This document shows, piece by piece, positions 1-6,620 of a DNA stretch of 12,891 nt (its first letter is position 1; each line of letters starts with the position of its first letter). The translations under genes and the position numbers were made by a program. Under the pieces are notes generated by a model. It was given only the letters and a program-made list of their open reading frames with translations, searched no databases and was not told where the DNA came from. Source of the DNA: Myxococcota bacterium (lineage in GTDB: Bacteria > Myxococcota_A > UBA9160 > PR03). The stretch covers positions 1 to 12,891 of the forward strand of contig JASJBO010000121.1 in NCBI GenBank assembly GCA_030066475.1, written 5' to 3'.

Positions 1-128
1 GCGATCATGCGCTCGATCTGGGCGCCCTTCTGCGCCGAGTCCATGCGGTTCCACTGCTGGCAGCTCAGCGCCTCGGCGGCGGGCGCGAAGCAGAACGTCG
101 CAATCAGGACGGCGAGCAAGGCTCTCAC
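1..128 (-). CDS. Secreted protein of unknown function, N-terminal part only
   Basis: Reading leftwards from a GTG at 128-126, the frame encodes a clear Sec signal peptide: MRALLAVLIATFC, then FAPAAEA, with cleavage likely after AEA. About 22 mature residues follow (LSCQQWNRMDSAQKG, then AQIERMIA) before the window ends. There is no stop within the 42 visible codons. The mature start resembles small periplasmic proteins with an early Cys and an amphipathic helix, but too little is present to assign a family. The ATG at 138-136 is in another frame and gives an arginine-rich, non-signal sequence, so the GTG is preferred. No good Shine-Dalgarno is visible. The gene diverges from the oxidoreductase at 192. 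Confidence 0.6.
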   Translation of the reverse strand, partial: MRALLAVLIATFCFAPAAEALSCQQWNRMDSAQKGAQIERMI

Positions 129-191
129 GGCGACGGAACATAGCCCAGACGCCGGCGCGCGCGGCGGCGCGAGCTGGGCGATGATGCCGGC

Positions 192-1067
192 ATGAGGTTC
201 TGGCAGGTCCTGTCGTTCAGCGAGCCCGAGCAGCTGGTGAGCCTGGCGCGCGCCGCCGAGGAGGCCGGCTTCCACGGCGTGCTGCTCTCGGACCACCTGT
301 TCTTCCCCGGCGCGCTGCGCTCGCGCTACCCCTACTCCGAGGACGGCCGCCCCGGCTTCGACGGCCGCACGCCGTTCCCTGAGCCGTGGGCGGCGATCAG
401 CGCGATGGCCGCCGCGACCGAGCGGCTGCGCTTCGGCACGATGGTCTACATCCTGCCGCTGCGGCACCCGCTCGAGGTGGCCAAGACAGTGGGCACCGCG
501 GCCGTGCTGTCGGGCAACCGCGTGGCGCTGGGCTGCGGGGCCGGCTGGATCCGCGAGGAGTACGACGCGCTGGGCGTCGACTTCCGCACGCGCGGGCGGC
601 GCTTCGACGAGATGATCGAGGTGCTGCGCAAGGCGTGGACCGGCGAGATGGTCGAGCACCGCAGCGAGCGCTTCGACCTGGGCGCCTTCCAGATGAGCCC
701 GGCGCCGAGCGCCCCGGTGCCGATCTGGATCGGCGGGCTCAGCGCCGCCGCGTTCCGCCGCGCCGCGCGGCTGGGCGACGGCTGGATCGGGACCGGCCAG
801 CACCCCGACGAGGTGCCGGAGATCCTGGCCCGACTGCGCGCGCTGCGCGCCGAGGCGGGCCGGGCCGATGAGCCGTTCGAGACGATCGTGCCCCTCGTGG
901 TGCCGCCCGAGATCGACACGTTGCGACGCCTCGGTGACGCGGGGATGACGGCCACGACCTGCTACCCGTTCACCTACACGATCGGCCCGAGCTCGACGCT
1001 CGCGCAGAAGCGCGAGCTGATGCTGGGCTTCGGCGAGTCCGTCATCGCGAAGCTCGTCGACGCGTAG
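192..1067 (+). CDS. Luciferase-like (LLM class) F420-dependent-type oxidoreductase
   Basis: This 291-residue protein has the length and layout of bacterial luciferase-family TIM barrels of the TIGR03619-like class, which mostly use reduced F420 or FMN. Family signatures are EEAGFHGVLLSDH near residues 24-35, TERLRFGTMVYILPLRHP at 76-93, the glycine-rich VALGCGAGWIREEYDALG at 111-128, RRFDEMIEVLRKAW at 136-149, PVPIWIGG at 176-182, and RAARLGDGWI at 190-199. The barrel is complete, with a C-terminal helix ending LGFGESVIAKLVDA. The start MRFWQVLSF fits the usual first beta strand; there is little Shine-Dalgarno before it. The substrate cannot be read from sequence, and F420 rather than FMN is a family-level inference. 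It is followed after 85 bases by the hydrolase-like gene at 1153, so it may or may not share its transcript. Confidence 0.9.
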   Translation: MRFWQVLSFSEPEQLVSLARAAEEAGFHGVLLSDHLFFPGALRSRYPYSEDGRPGFDGRTPFPEPWAAISAMAAATERLRFGTMVYILPLRHPLEVAKTVGTAAVLSGNRVALGCGAGWIREEYDALGVDFRTRGRRFDEMIEVLRKAWTGEMVEHRSERFDLGAFQMSPAPSAPVPIWIGGLSAAAFRRAARLGDGWIGTGQHPDEVPEILARLRALRAEAGRADEPFETIVPLVVPPEIDTLRRLGDAGMTATTCYPFTYTIGPSSTLAQKRELMLGFGESVIAKLVDA

Positions 1068-1152
1068 CGCGCCGCGCCCACCGTCCGAGGCGCGTGCAAT
1101 CGGACGCGAAGAGTGCGATCCTTGCAGGTGCGCGCCCGCCAGGAGAACTGGC

Positions 1153-1899
1153 ATGCTGAGGGCTGTCGCGGTCGCGTGGCTCCTGCTCGTGTCGCACGCG
1201 GCGTGGAGCGAATCCGGCGAGGTCGCGGTTCCGACGGGCGACGGGCCGTTCCCGGGCGTGGTGGTGCTGAGTTCCTGTGTCGGAGGCGACGCGTCCGTCG
1301 AGTGGGCCGTCTGGCTCTTCGAGAAGGAGCACGCCGTGCTGACGAGCGGCTCCGCGGGGGCTTGTGGCGCCCCCGGCCGGGACGCGGAGCCGGACGGCGG
1401 CGCGGTGCATCGCGCGCGACGACGTCTCGCTGCCCATCCGCGTGTCGACGCGGAGCGAATCGCGGTGCTGGGCGTTGCGGACGGAGCGCTGCGCGCGTTG
1501 CGTGCCGCACACGGCGGAGGCTTCCGCGCGGTGGTCGCCGTCCATCCCCAGCTGCCGGACGACCGGCTGCCGAGCGACGTGCCGGTGCTGATGCTGAGCG
1601 GGCGCGACGCCTCGTTGGCGGCTTCCAACCGCGTGATCCAGGCCGCGGCCGCGGCGCAGCGCGATGGACAGCACGTGGAGCTGCGAACGCTCCCCGCCGC
1701 CAACTACGGCGTCGAAGCCGGACGCCCGCTCTCGGACCTGCGCATCCGGGACGTGCGTCGCAGCGACCAGCCGGAGGCGACCGTGCAGGCCCGCCGCCAG
1801 GTGCGCCGCTTCCTGGCGCAGCACCTGACGCCCGGGGCGCAGGTGGCGGCCGCGACCGAGGAGGCCGCGCGCGCAGGCTCCGAGCCCGGGAGCGAGTGA
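1153..1899 (+). CDS. Exported dienelactone-hydrolase-like protein, catalytically degenerate
   Basis: This 248-residue protein has an N-terminal signal peptide (MLRAVAVAWLLLVSHAAWS) followed by a compact alpha/beta-hydrolase of the dienelactone hydrolase type. The fold is recognisable from PFPGVVVLSSCVGG at the oxyanion-side strand, VDAERIAVLGVADGALRAL at the nucleophile elbow (97-116), VPVLMLSGRDAS around Asp152, and a C-terminal helix QVRRFLAQHL. The elbow, normally GxCxG or GxSxG, reads G-V-A-D-G, so Ala109 replaces the nucleophile. The usual His position, which reads ADHGF in the intact homologue at 10110, reads A-N-Y-G-V here, so Tyr185 replaces it. Only Asp152 of the triad remains. An AGGAGA Shine-Dalgarno at 1141-1146 supports the start. 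The lipoprotein gene at 1940 begins 40 bases downstream on the same strand, suggesting co-expression. It is probably a binding or structural pseudo-enzyme rather than a decayed gene, since the frame is intact. Confidence 0.75.
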   Translation: MLRAVAVAWLLLVSHAAWSESGEVAVPTGDGPFPGVVVLSSCVGGDASVEWAVWLFEKEHAVLTSGSAGACGAPGRDAEPDGGAVHRARRRLAAHPRVDAERIAVLGVADGALRALRAAHGGGFRAVVAVHPQLPDDRLPSDVPVLMLSGRDASLAASNRVIQAAAAAQRDGQHVELRTLPAANYGVEAGRPLSDLRIRDVRRSDQPEATVQARRQVRRFLAQHLTPGAQVAAATEEAARAGSEPGSE

Positions 1900-1916
1900 T
1901 CCGGCGCCCGAACCTC

Positions 1917-1939
1917 GGCGCGCGCTATGGTCGCGCGCC
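1917..1939 (+). promoter_or_regulatory. Perfect inverted repeat abutting the start codon at 1940
   Basis: GGCGCGCG (1917-1924) and CGCGCGCC (1932-1939) form a perfect 8-bp stem around a 7-base loop, CTATGGT. The ATG of the lipoprotein gene follows immediately at 1940. In RNA this hairpin would occupy the whole ribosome-binding region, and no Shine-Dalgarno is visible. It may limit translation or be a protein-binding site. In sequence this GC-rich, chance alternating GC tracts are also possible. Confidence 0.4.
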
Positions 1940-2902
1940 ATGCTGCGATCGCACCGGGCTCGCCTGTCGCTCCCGTTCTCGCTGACCGCCCTCCTCCTCG
2001 GCGCGGGCTGCGGCCCCGCCACGGAGCAGGAGACCGGGACCCCGACCGGGACGGCCGCCGTCGCCGCGCGCTCCGCCGCAGAGGCCCCGCAACCGGGCGC
2101 CGTCGTCGTCGAGCTGCGGGAGGGAGGCGTCCACCTGTGGGCGAACGATGCGCCGCGGCGCGACGTGCTGTACGCGCTCTCGGAGGCGCTCGGCTTCAGT
2201 CTCAGACTGCGGGAGTTCGAGCCGCAGCGTCTGACGCTCCGTCTCGACGACGCGACCCAGGACGCCGCGATCGCCGCGGTGCTGCGCGGCGTTCCGTACA
2301 AGGTGACGTACGGCCACGAGCCCGCGGCGGGGCACGTCGCGCGGAAGCTCGCGGTGGGCTCCTCCAAGCAGACGGAGGAACTCCGCGCCCGCATGGCGGA
2401 GGCGAAGCCGGGCCGCCTCAGCACGGCGGAGCGGACGCGGCTCCTGGCACGCGCGCGGCTGCTGCGCGACCGGCGCGAGCGGGACGAGGCCGAGATCCGC
2501 CGGATCGAGCGGGAGGTCGAGGCCGATATGGAGCGCTACCGGGCCGACGTCGCCGCGCAGCTCGAAGATCCCGATCCGGAGGTGCGGGCGAGCACGATCG
2601 CGCAATGGGACACGGAATCTCCGGAGGGCCTGGCGCGTGCCGTGGCGCTCGCCGTCGACGACCCGGATCCGCGCGTGCGGGCGGCGGCGCTGCAGACCCT
2701 CGCCGACGACGGCCGGCCGCAAGCGCGAGCCGTGGTGCTCGAGGCCCTGGGCGAAGCGGATCCGACGCTGGTCGCCGCCGCGGTCGAGGCGATCGGGTCG
2801 ATGGGCGACGCCTCGCTGCTGCCGCGCGTCGAGCCGCTGGCCCAGCACCCGGACCCCGAGGTGCGCGCGGCCGTCGAGAACGCGCGGCTCGAGCTCCAGT
2901 GA
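1940..2902 (+). CDS. Probable lipoprotein with STN-like domain and HEAT repeats (paralogue of 7457)
   Basis: This 320-residue protein starts with a basic n-region and hydrophobic core ending LLLGAGC, with Cys24 as a likely lipidation site. The -3 residue is Gly rather than Leu, so the lipobox is imperfect. After a low-complexity linker, residues 55-125 resemble the STN (secretin and TonB N-terminal) fold: VVVELREGGVHLW, DVLYALSEALGFSLRL, LTLRLDDATQDAAIAAVL. Residues 143-205 are densely charged (Arg/Glu) and probably coiled coil. Residues 205-320 hold about four HEAT-like helical repeats marked by recurring D-P-D-P-x-V-R motifs near 210, 241 and 304. The protein would sit at a periplasmic membrane face. 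It follows the pseudo-hydrolase by 40 bases and converges on the gene at 2943. The molecular role is unknown; a scaffold or pilotin-like role is inference. Confidence 0.8.
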   Translation: MLRSHRARLSLPFSLTALLLGAGCGPATEQETGTPTGTAAVAARSAAEAPQPGAVVVELREGGVHLWANDAPRRDVLYALSEALGFSLRLREFEPQRLTLRLDDATQDAAIAAVLRGVPYKVTYGHEPAAGHVARKLAVGSSKQTEELRARMAEAKPGRLSTAERTRLLARARLLRDRRERDEAEIRRIEREVEADMERYRADVAAQLEDPDPEVRASTIAQWDTESPEGLARAVALAVDDPDPRVRAAALQTLADDGRPQARAVVLEALGEADPTLVAAAVEAIGSMGDASLLPRVEPLAQHPDPEVRAAVENARLELQ

Positions 2903-2942
2903 GCGCCGTCCGCTCTCGAGCGCGTCGGCGCCGCTCGCTCCG

Positions 2943-3971
2943 CTACCCGGCCTGGCGGCCTGGCGAGATCGAGGCCGCCCCTCGCTTCGCGGGCCTCGCC
3001 CGCAGCGCGCGCGCGCTCTCGGCGAAGGGCAGCAGGTAGCCCCGCAGCACGGTGGCGTGCGGCTGCGCGGGCGCATCGGCCAGGCCGAGCGGGAAGCTCT
3101 CGCGCTCCTTGGGGACGTAGAGCGTCCCAAAGATCCAGTCCCAGATCGCCAGCGTGACGCCGAAGTTCCGGTCGCGGTGCTGCGGGAGGGCGCTGTGGTG
3201 GACCTGGTGCTGCGCGGGGCTGATCAGGAGCCTGCTCAGGACGGGGCCGTAGGAGAGCCACAGGTGCGAGTGGCGCAGGTGTGCGCCGGCGAAGACGTAG
3301 GCCATGAAGACGAGCTGGAAGGACGTGATCAACACAGGGTCCGCGCCGCCGGTGAAGCCGTAGAAGATCACGCCCATCGGGATCCCGATCGTGACCGCCT
3401 TGATCTGCCCGTTGAGCAGGTAGAAGACCGGGTGCTCCCGGTACAGGGTGATCGGGGTCAGCACCTCCGCCGAGTGGTGGAGCTTGTGATAGGGCCAGAG
3501 GCAGGGCGTCTTGTGGTGGAGCCAGTGGTTCAGCCAGGCGCCGAAGTCGCGGCCCACGAAGAGCACCCCGCCCAGGGCGGCGAGCTGCCAGCCGTCGAGC
3601 GGAGGGACCTGGCGCTCCCCCACGGTGCGCGTCAGCAGGTCGACCACTGCGCCCGCGACGAAGGCGAGCGCCGCCAGGTGCAGGGCGGCGCTCGCGGGCA
3701 GGAAGAGCTGGTTCAGCAGGTAGATCTTGTAGTCGATCCGTGCCGACGGATGGAGGTAGATCTGGCGCGGGAAGAGGCGCGCCAGCAGCGCCCGGGGGCC
3801 CAGCGCCCGGCCCGCGTACCAGGTGACCGAGCCCGCTCCGAGCAGCAGGAAGCTGAGGAGGTAGGGCCAGTGGTACTGGGAGGTGCTGCTGAGCGGTGCC
3901 AGCACCGCCCAGGCCAGCGTCGAGGCCACCCACGCTCCACCCGCTTCGAGCTGCTCGAGGAGCGCTTCCAT
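2943..3971 (-). CDS. Sterol desaturase / fatty acid hydroxylase family membrane enzyme
   Basis: This 342-residue integral-membrane protein belongs to the di-iron fatty acid hydroxylase superfamily. The histidine clusters that bind the iron pair are all present: H149-x2-H152-H153 (NHWLHH), H162-x2-H165-H166 (YHKLHHS), H231-x2-H234-x-H236 (HLRHSH) and H255-x2-H258-H259 (QHQVHHS). Hydrophobic segments lie near residues 35-55, 90-112, 128-145, 190-207 and 213-232. DRNFGVTLAIWDWIFGTLYVP near 267-287 is a typical end of the catalytic region. Members oxidise sterols, carotenoids, alkylglycerols or fatty acids using O2 and an electron donor; the substrate here is undetermined. It starts 56 bases after the GMC dehydrogenase gene on the same strand, so the two are likely co-transcribed. 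The C-terminal tail is basic and unstructured. Confidence 0.9.
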   Translation of the reverse strand: MEALLEQLEAGGAWVASTLAWAVLAPLSSTSQYHWPYLLSFLLLGAGSVTWYAGRALGPRALLARLFPRQIYLHPSARIDYKIYLLNQLFLPASAALHLAALAFVAGAVVDLLTRTVGERQVPPLDGWQLAALGGVLFVGRDFGAWLNHWLHHKTPCLWPYHKLHHSAEVLTPITLYREHPVFYLLNGQIKAVTIGIPMGVIFYGFTGGADPVLITSFQLVFMAYVFAGAHLRHSHLWLSYGPVLSRLLISPAQHQVHHSALPQHRDRNFGVTLAIWDWIFGTLYVPKERESFPLGLADAPAQPHATVLRGYLLPFAESARALRARPAKRGAASISPGRQAG

Positions 3972-4027
3972 CCCGCATCGACCTCACGCTTCCGGATACC
4001 TGCGAGGCTAGCCGATGCCGCCGCGGC

Positions 4028-5695
4028 TCAGGTCTCTCCGCGGCGGGCATGATCGGCCAGCGCCTCGGCGGCGCGCAGCGCGAGCGCCTGGATGGTGAGC
4101 GACGGCGAGTCGCCCGCTCCCTGGGTGACGAGCGGGCTCGCGTCGGCGATCACCAGGTTCGGGTGGCCGTGCACGGCGCCGCTGGCGTCGACCACCGAGC
4201 GCTCGGGGTCGCCCCCCATGCGGCAGGTGCCGGCGGCGTGGGTCGCGGACGGCACATCGTACGCGGTGGCCTGGGCGACGAACTCCCCGGCGCCCGCGGC
4301 CTCTCCCAGCTCGCCGAGGCGCTTCCAGGCGGCGGAGAGGGCGTCGAGATCGCCGCGATCGAGCCGCGTCTCGACGCGCGCGAGCGGAACGCCGAAGCGG
4401 TCGGTGCGCTCCGAGAGCACGACGCGGTTGTCCGCCCGCGGGAGCTGCTCGACGATGCCGAAGAGCTCGAGGCCCCCGCCGAAGCCCCGCGCCACCGCCT
4501 CGCGGTGCTCCAGCCCGAACCCGGACACGGCCTCCTGCGCGAAGCCGACCGGACCCTCGAGCACGCCCGCGTGCTGCCCGAGGGCGAAGCCGTTGGGCAC
4601 CTCGCCGCGGCCCGCGGCGCCGTTCCAGTCCCAGATGCGGCTGTCGATGGGGAGGCCGATGTAGCTGCGCAGGGAGCGGTCGAGGACCGCTGCGCGCCTC
4701 ACGTACAGGAGCTCCATCAGGAAGCGGCCGACCTGGTCGTGGTCGTTCCCGATCCCGTTCGGATGGGCGCCGCCGGCGGAGTTCAGCAGGATGCGCGGCG
4801 TCTCGACGGCGCCGGTGGCGAGCACCACGGCAGCCGCCCGGTGCCGCTGCTCGACACCCGCGCCGTCGTGACCGATCACGCCCGCCACGCGGCCGTCGGG
4901 CGCGACGTCCAGGCGGCTCACGTGGAAGTCGGTCACGAGCTCGAGCCGGCCGGTTCGCTCCGCGTCGGGGATCACCGCGACGTCGACGCTGCTCTTGGCG
5001 CCCACCATGCACCCGCGGCTGCAGCCGTTGCAGTAGTGGCACGCCGCTCGACCCGGCACGCTCTTGCGCAGCACCGCCAGCGTATTCGGCAGCAGCTGCC
5101 AGCCCAGCCGGCGCGCGGCCTCGCCTACGTGCCGGCTCGCGGGGGACAGCGGATGGGCGGGATGGGGAAAGGCCCCGTGCGCCGGCTTGAAGGGATTGCC
5201 CGCGTCGCCGGCCACGTCGAGCAGCCGCTCGACGCGCTCGTAGTAGGGGGCCAGCTCCTCGTAGTCGACGGGCCAGTCCTCCGCGACGCCCAGCTCGCTC
5301 CGCATGCGGAAGGCGTGCGCCGGAAAGCGGTGCGCCTCGCCCTGGTAGTGCAGGGTGGATCCGCCGACGCCCAGCACGCGGCTCCAGACGAAGGGCAGGC
5401 GCCGCTCGAGGTCGCCCAGCATCGCCGTGAAGCTCTGGCTTCGCAGGTGCGCGTAGGCGGCGTCGAGCGGCTCGCCGGGCGCGCTCTCGTAGCTCTGTCG
5501 CGCCGGGTCCTGCGCCCCCTCCTCGAGCACGAGCGGCCGCAGCTCCCAGTCGGGGTCGTGGCTGCGGTAGCTCGACGGATCGAAGCGCGGGCCCGTCTCG
5601 AGCAGCCGGACCCGCAGGCCGCGGTGCACGAGCGCCCAGGCCGCGATGCCGCCGCCCGCACCCGCGCCAACGACGCAGACGTCGACCTCAGCCAT
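4028..5695 (-). CDS. GMC-family FAD dehydrogenase with Cx5Cx3C iron-sulfur motif (FAD-GDH alpha-like)
   Basis: This 555-residue protein is a GMC flavoprotein. The FAD dinucleotide motif is VVGAGAGGGIAAW (8-20) with Glu33 at the end of strand 2 (LLETG). VLGVGGSTLHYQG (108-119) is the second GMC signature, and AVVLATGAVETPRILLNS (289-306) the third. Residues 217-229 read A-A-C-H-Y-C-N-G-C-S-R-G-C, giving C219-x5-C225-x3-C229, the spacing known to bind a 3Fe-4S cluster in bacterial FAD-glucose dehydrogenase. The C-terminal catalytic region has THAAGTCRMGG with the likely catalytic His486. The second active-site position, usually Asn or His in (N/H)P-x-LTI, reads G-D-S-P-S-L-T-I, so Ser530 stands there. 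The start overlaps the small-subunit stop by 8 bases, implying translational coupling. It has no signal of its own, which fits hitch-hiker Tat export with the small subunit. The substrate (sugar, alcohol or sterol) is unknown. Confidence 0.9.
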   Translation of the reverse strand: MAEVDVCVVGAGAGGGIAAWALVHRGLRVRLLETGPRFDPSSYRSHDPDWELRPLVLEEGAQDPARQSYESAPGEPLDAAYAHLRSQSFTAMLGDLERRLPFVWSRVLGVGGSTLHYQGEAHRFPAHAFRMRSELGVAEDWPVDYEELAPYYERVERLLDVAGDAGNPFKPAHGAFPHPAHPLSPASRHVGEAARRLGWQLLPNTLAVLRKSVPGRAACHYCNGCSRGCMVGAKSSVDVAVIPDAERTGRLELVTDFHVSRLDVAPDGRVAGVIGHDGAGVEQRHRAAAVVLATGAVETPRILLNSAGGAHPNGIGNDHDQVGRFLMELLYVRRAAVLDRSLRSYIGLPIDSRIWDWNGAAGRGEVPNGFALGQHAGVLEGPVGFAQEAVSGFGLEHREAVARGFGGGLELFGIVEQLPRADNRVVLSERTDRFGVPLARVETRLDRGDLDALSAAWKRLGELGEAAGAGEFVAQATAYDVPSATHAAGTCRMGGDPERSVVDASGAVHGHPNLVIADASPLVTQGAGDSPSLTIQALALRAAEALADHARRGET

Positions 5696-6317
5696 GGGAC
5701 GCGTCGCCCACCGGATGCGACAGACGAACCGGCCCGGCGTAGCCGACCGAGGCCCAGCCGGCGGCGCTCGAGTAGTAGGCGCGCAGCACGTTGCGGCGCA
5801 GCGCCTCGAAGTAGCCGGCCGGGACGGAGGGATCCGCCTCGTCCCGGTACTCCCGAAACCACTCCCACAGCAGCGCCGAGAGCGCCTCGGCGTCGGGTCG
5901 CCCGTGCGCGTAGGGAACGCGCGTGCGAACCGCGGTCTCGAACGCGCGCCAGTGGTTGCGGTAGAGATCCGGCCCCGCCGGGCTCAGCACGATCGAGCGC
6001 TCCAGCCGGGGAACGAGGTCGATCTCGCTGGCGGCCGGGTGCGGGCCGTAGCGGGGAACCACGGCGTCGGCGACGGCGAGCAGCAGCGGTCCCGCGTCGG
6101 GCGGGAAGATCGTGCTCCGCAGGGGAGCGGTCACAGGAGTCGGTGCGGCCTCTCGGGAGGGCGCCGCCTGGCCTCCGAACAGGCCGAGCAGCCGCGCGAT
6201 TCCGGCCCCCAGAGCGCCGAGCAGCAGCGCGCCCGCTGCGGCGAGCACGCTCCTGCGGCGGACTTTTCGGCTCCGGGCACCTCGCTGAGCCCTCGCCTGC
6301 GCGGTGCGTCTCGCCAT
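5688..6317 (-). CDS. Tat-signal small subunit, gluconate 2-dehydrogenase subunit 3 family
   Basis: This protein has 209 residues from the ATG at 6317. The basic N-terminus carries an arginine cluster, SRKVRRRSVLAAAG (16-29), then a hydrophobic run to about residue 46, a twin-arginine-type export signal. The mature part shows the subunit-3 pattern: TIFPPDAGPLLLAVADAVVPR (69-89), a central helical region, and RRNVLRAYYSSAAGWASVGY (174-193) ahead of the conserved G-P. In FAD-glucose and gluconate dehydrogenases this subunit is the chaperone and escort that carries the GMC subunit through Tat, matching its place directly upstream of and overlapping the GMC gene. GGAGGGGGAGG on the minus strand (6327-6337), 9 bases from the ATG, fixes the start. 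The open frame extends much further upstream, but that stretch is antisense to the secreted gene at 6621. Confidence 0.85.
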   Translation of the reverse strand: MARRTAQARAQRGARSRKVRRRSVLAAAGALLLGALGAGIARLLGLFGGQAAPSREAAPTPVTAPLRSTIFPPDAGPLLLAVADAVVPRYGPHPAASEIDLVPRLERSIVLSPAGPDLYRNHWRAFETAVRTRVPYAHGRPDAEALSALLWEWFREYRDEADPSVPAGYFEALRRNVLRAYYSSAAGWASVGYAGPVRLSHPVGDASHG

Positions 6318-6490
6318 CCGTGCCGACCTCCCCCTCCAGCCCTGCAGTGCCGCGCGGCCGCGGCCCGACCGCTCGCAGGCGACGTCCCTACCCCAACCGG
6401 AGCCGATTCCCCCCGCTCGCGCAGGGGGGTGTGGAGATTTCGACCACCTGGTGGGCACTTCTGGCCCACAGCCCCGGAATAGCAAAAATG

Positions 6491-6520
6491 GCCTTGCGGG
6501 CGATTGAACCCGCTGAAGGC
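6491..6520 (+). repeat. Imperfect inverted repeat (stem with 2-base bulge) in the control region
   Basis: GCCTTGCGGG (6491-6500) can pair with CCCGC (6509-6513) and AAGGC (6516-6520). This gives ten base pairs interrupted only by a TG bulge, closed by the 8-base loop CGATTGAA. It overlaps the -35 element of the promoter candidate at 6504. As DNA it could be an operator covering that promoter; as RNA it could be part of a structured leader if transcription starts further upstream. It does not match a riboswitch class that I can recognise. Confidence 0.45.
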
Positions 6521-6532
6521 GTTTGTCAGAAT
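6504..6532 (+). promoter_or_regulatory. Candidate sigma-70-like promoter for the gene at 6621
   Basis: TTGAAC (6504-6509) and CAGAAT (6527-6532) each match the TTGACA and TATAAT consensus at four of six positions and are separated by exactly 17 bases. Transcription would begin near 6539, giving a leader of about 80 bases that opens with the hairpin at 6540-6556. The match is moderate, but it is the best such pair I could find in an otherwise GC-rich region, and the position suits the downstream single-gene unit. Confidence 0.35.
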
Positions 6533-6539
6533 CCGTCCT

Positions 6540-6556
6540 GCGGGAAGGGCTCCCGC
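6540..6556 (+). repeat. Leader hairpin, perfect 6-bp stem
   Basis: GCGGGA (6540-6545) and TCCCGC (6551-6556) pair perfectly around the loop AGGGC. It lies at the predicted 5' end of the transcript for the secreted protein gene. No U-tract follows, so it is not a terminator; an mRNA-stabilising 5' hairpin or an operator are both possible. Confidence 0.4.
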
Positions 6557-6610
6557 CATCGAAGCTGCGTCTTGCCGGGGGGTTCCCGTCGCGTAGCCGA
6601 ACGCACTTAT

Positions 6611-6615
6611 GGGAG
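6611..6615 (+). promoter_or_regulatory. Ribosome binding site deciding the start at 6621
   Basis: GGGAG lies 5 bases before the ATG at 6621. The upstream in-frame ATG at 6609 overlaps this site and has no Shine-Dalgarno of its own. The start at 6621 also puts the basic residues directly at the head of the signal peptide (MRTTNRVLLL). Confidence 0.65.
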
Positions 6616-6620
6616 ACAGC

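Larger units (their letters stand above)
6318..6620. promoter_or_regulatory. Divergent intergenic control region with several inverted repeats
   Basis: These 303 bases separate the dehydrogenase operon (leftward) from the secreted protein gene (rightward). The left end holds the small-subunit Shine-Dalgarno. The middle and right are visibly less GC-rich than the genes (for example GGAATAGCAAAAATGG). CCACCTGGTGG at 6444-6454 is an 11-base palindrome, and GTGGGC (6451-6456) pairs with GCCCAC (6464-6469), the two sharing bases. Further right lie the hairpins and promoter listed separately. I see no RNA gene or small ORF that I can support here. Confidence 0.5.

Noticed and set aside
1042..3130. 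Long minus-strand frames opposite the pseudo-hydrolase and first STN-HEAT gene
   Set aside because: They are arginine-rich shadow translations without signal, domain or start-site support.
6451..6470. Sigma-54 promoter (GG-N10-GC type) around GTGGGCACTTCTGG
   Set aside because: The TGGCAC and TTGC blocks do not fall at the required spacing; the sequence is better described as an inverted repeat.
6481..6620. Possible cyclic-di-GMP (GEMM) riboswitch before the secreted gene
   Set aside because: The conserved GGCAAACC and GACGCAAAGCC-type segments are not present on either strand. A partial GTAGCCGA near 6595 is not enough.
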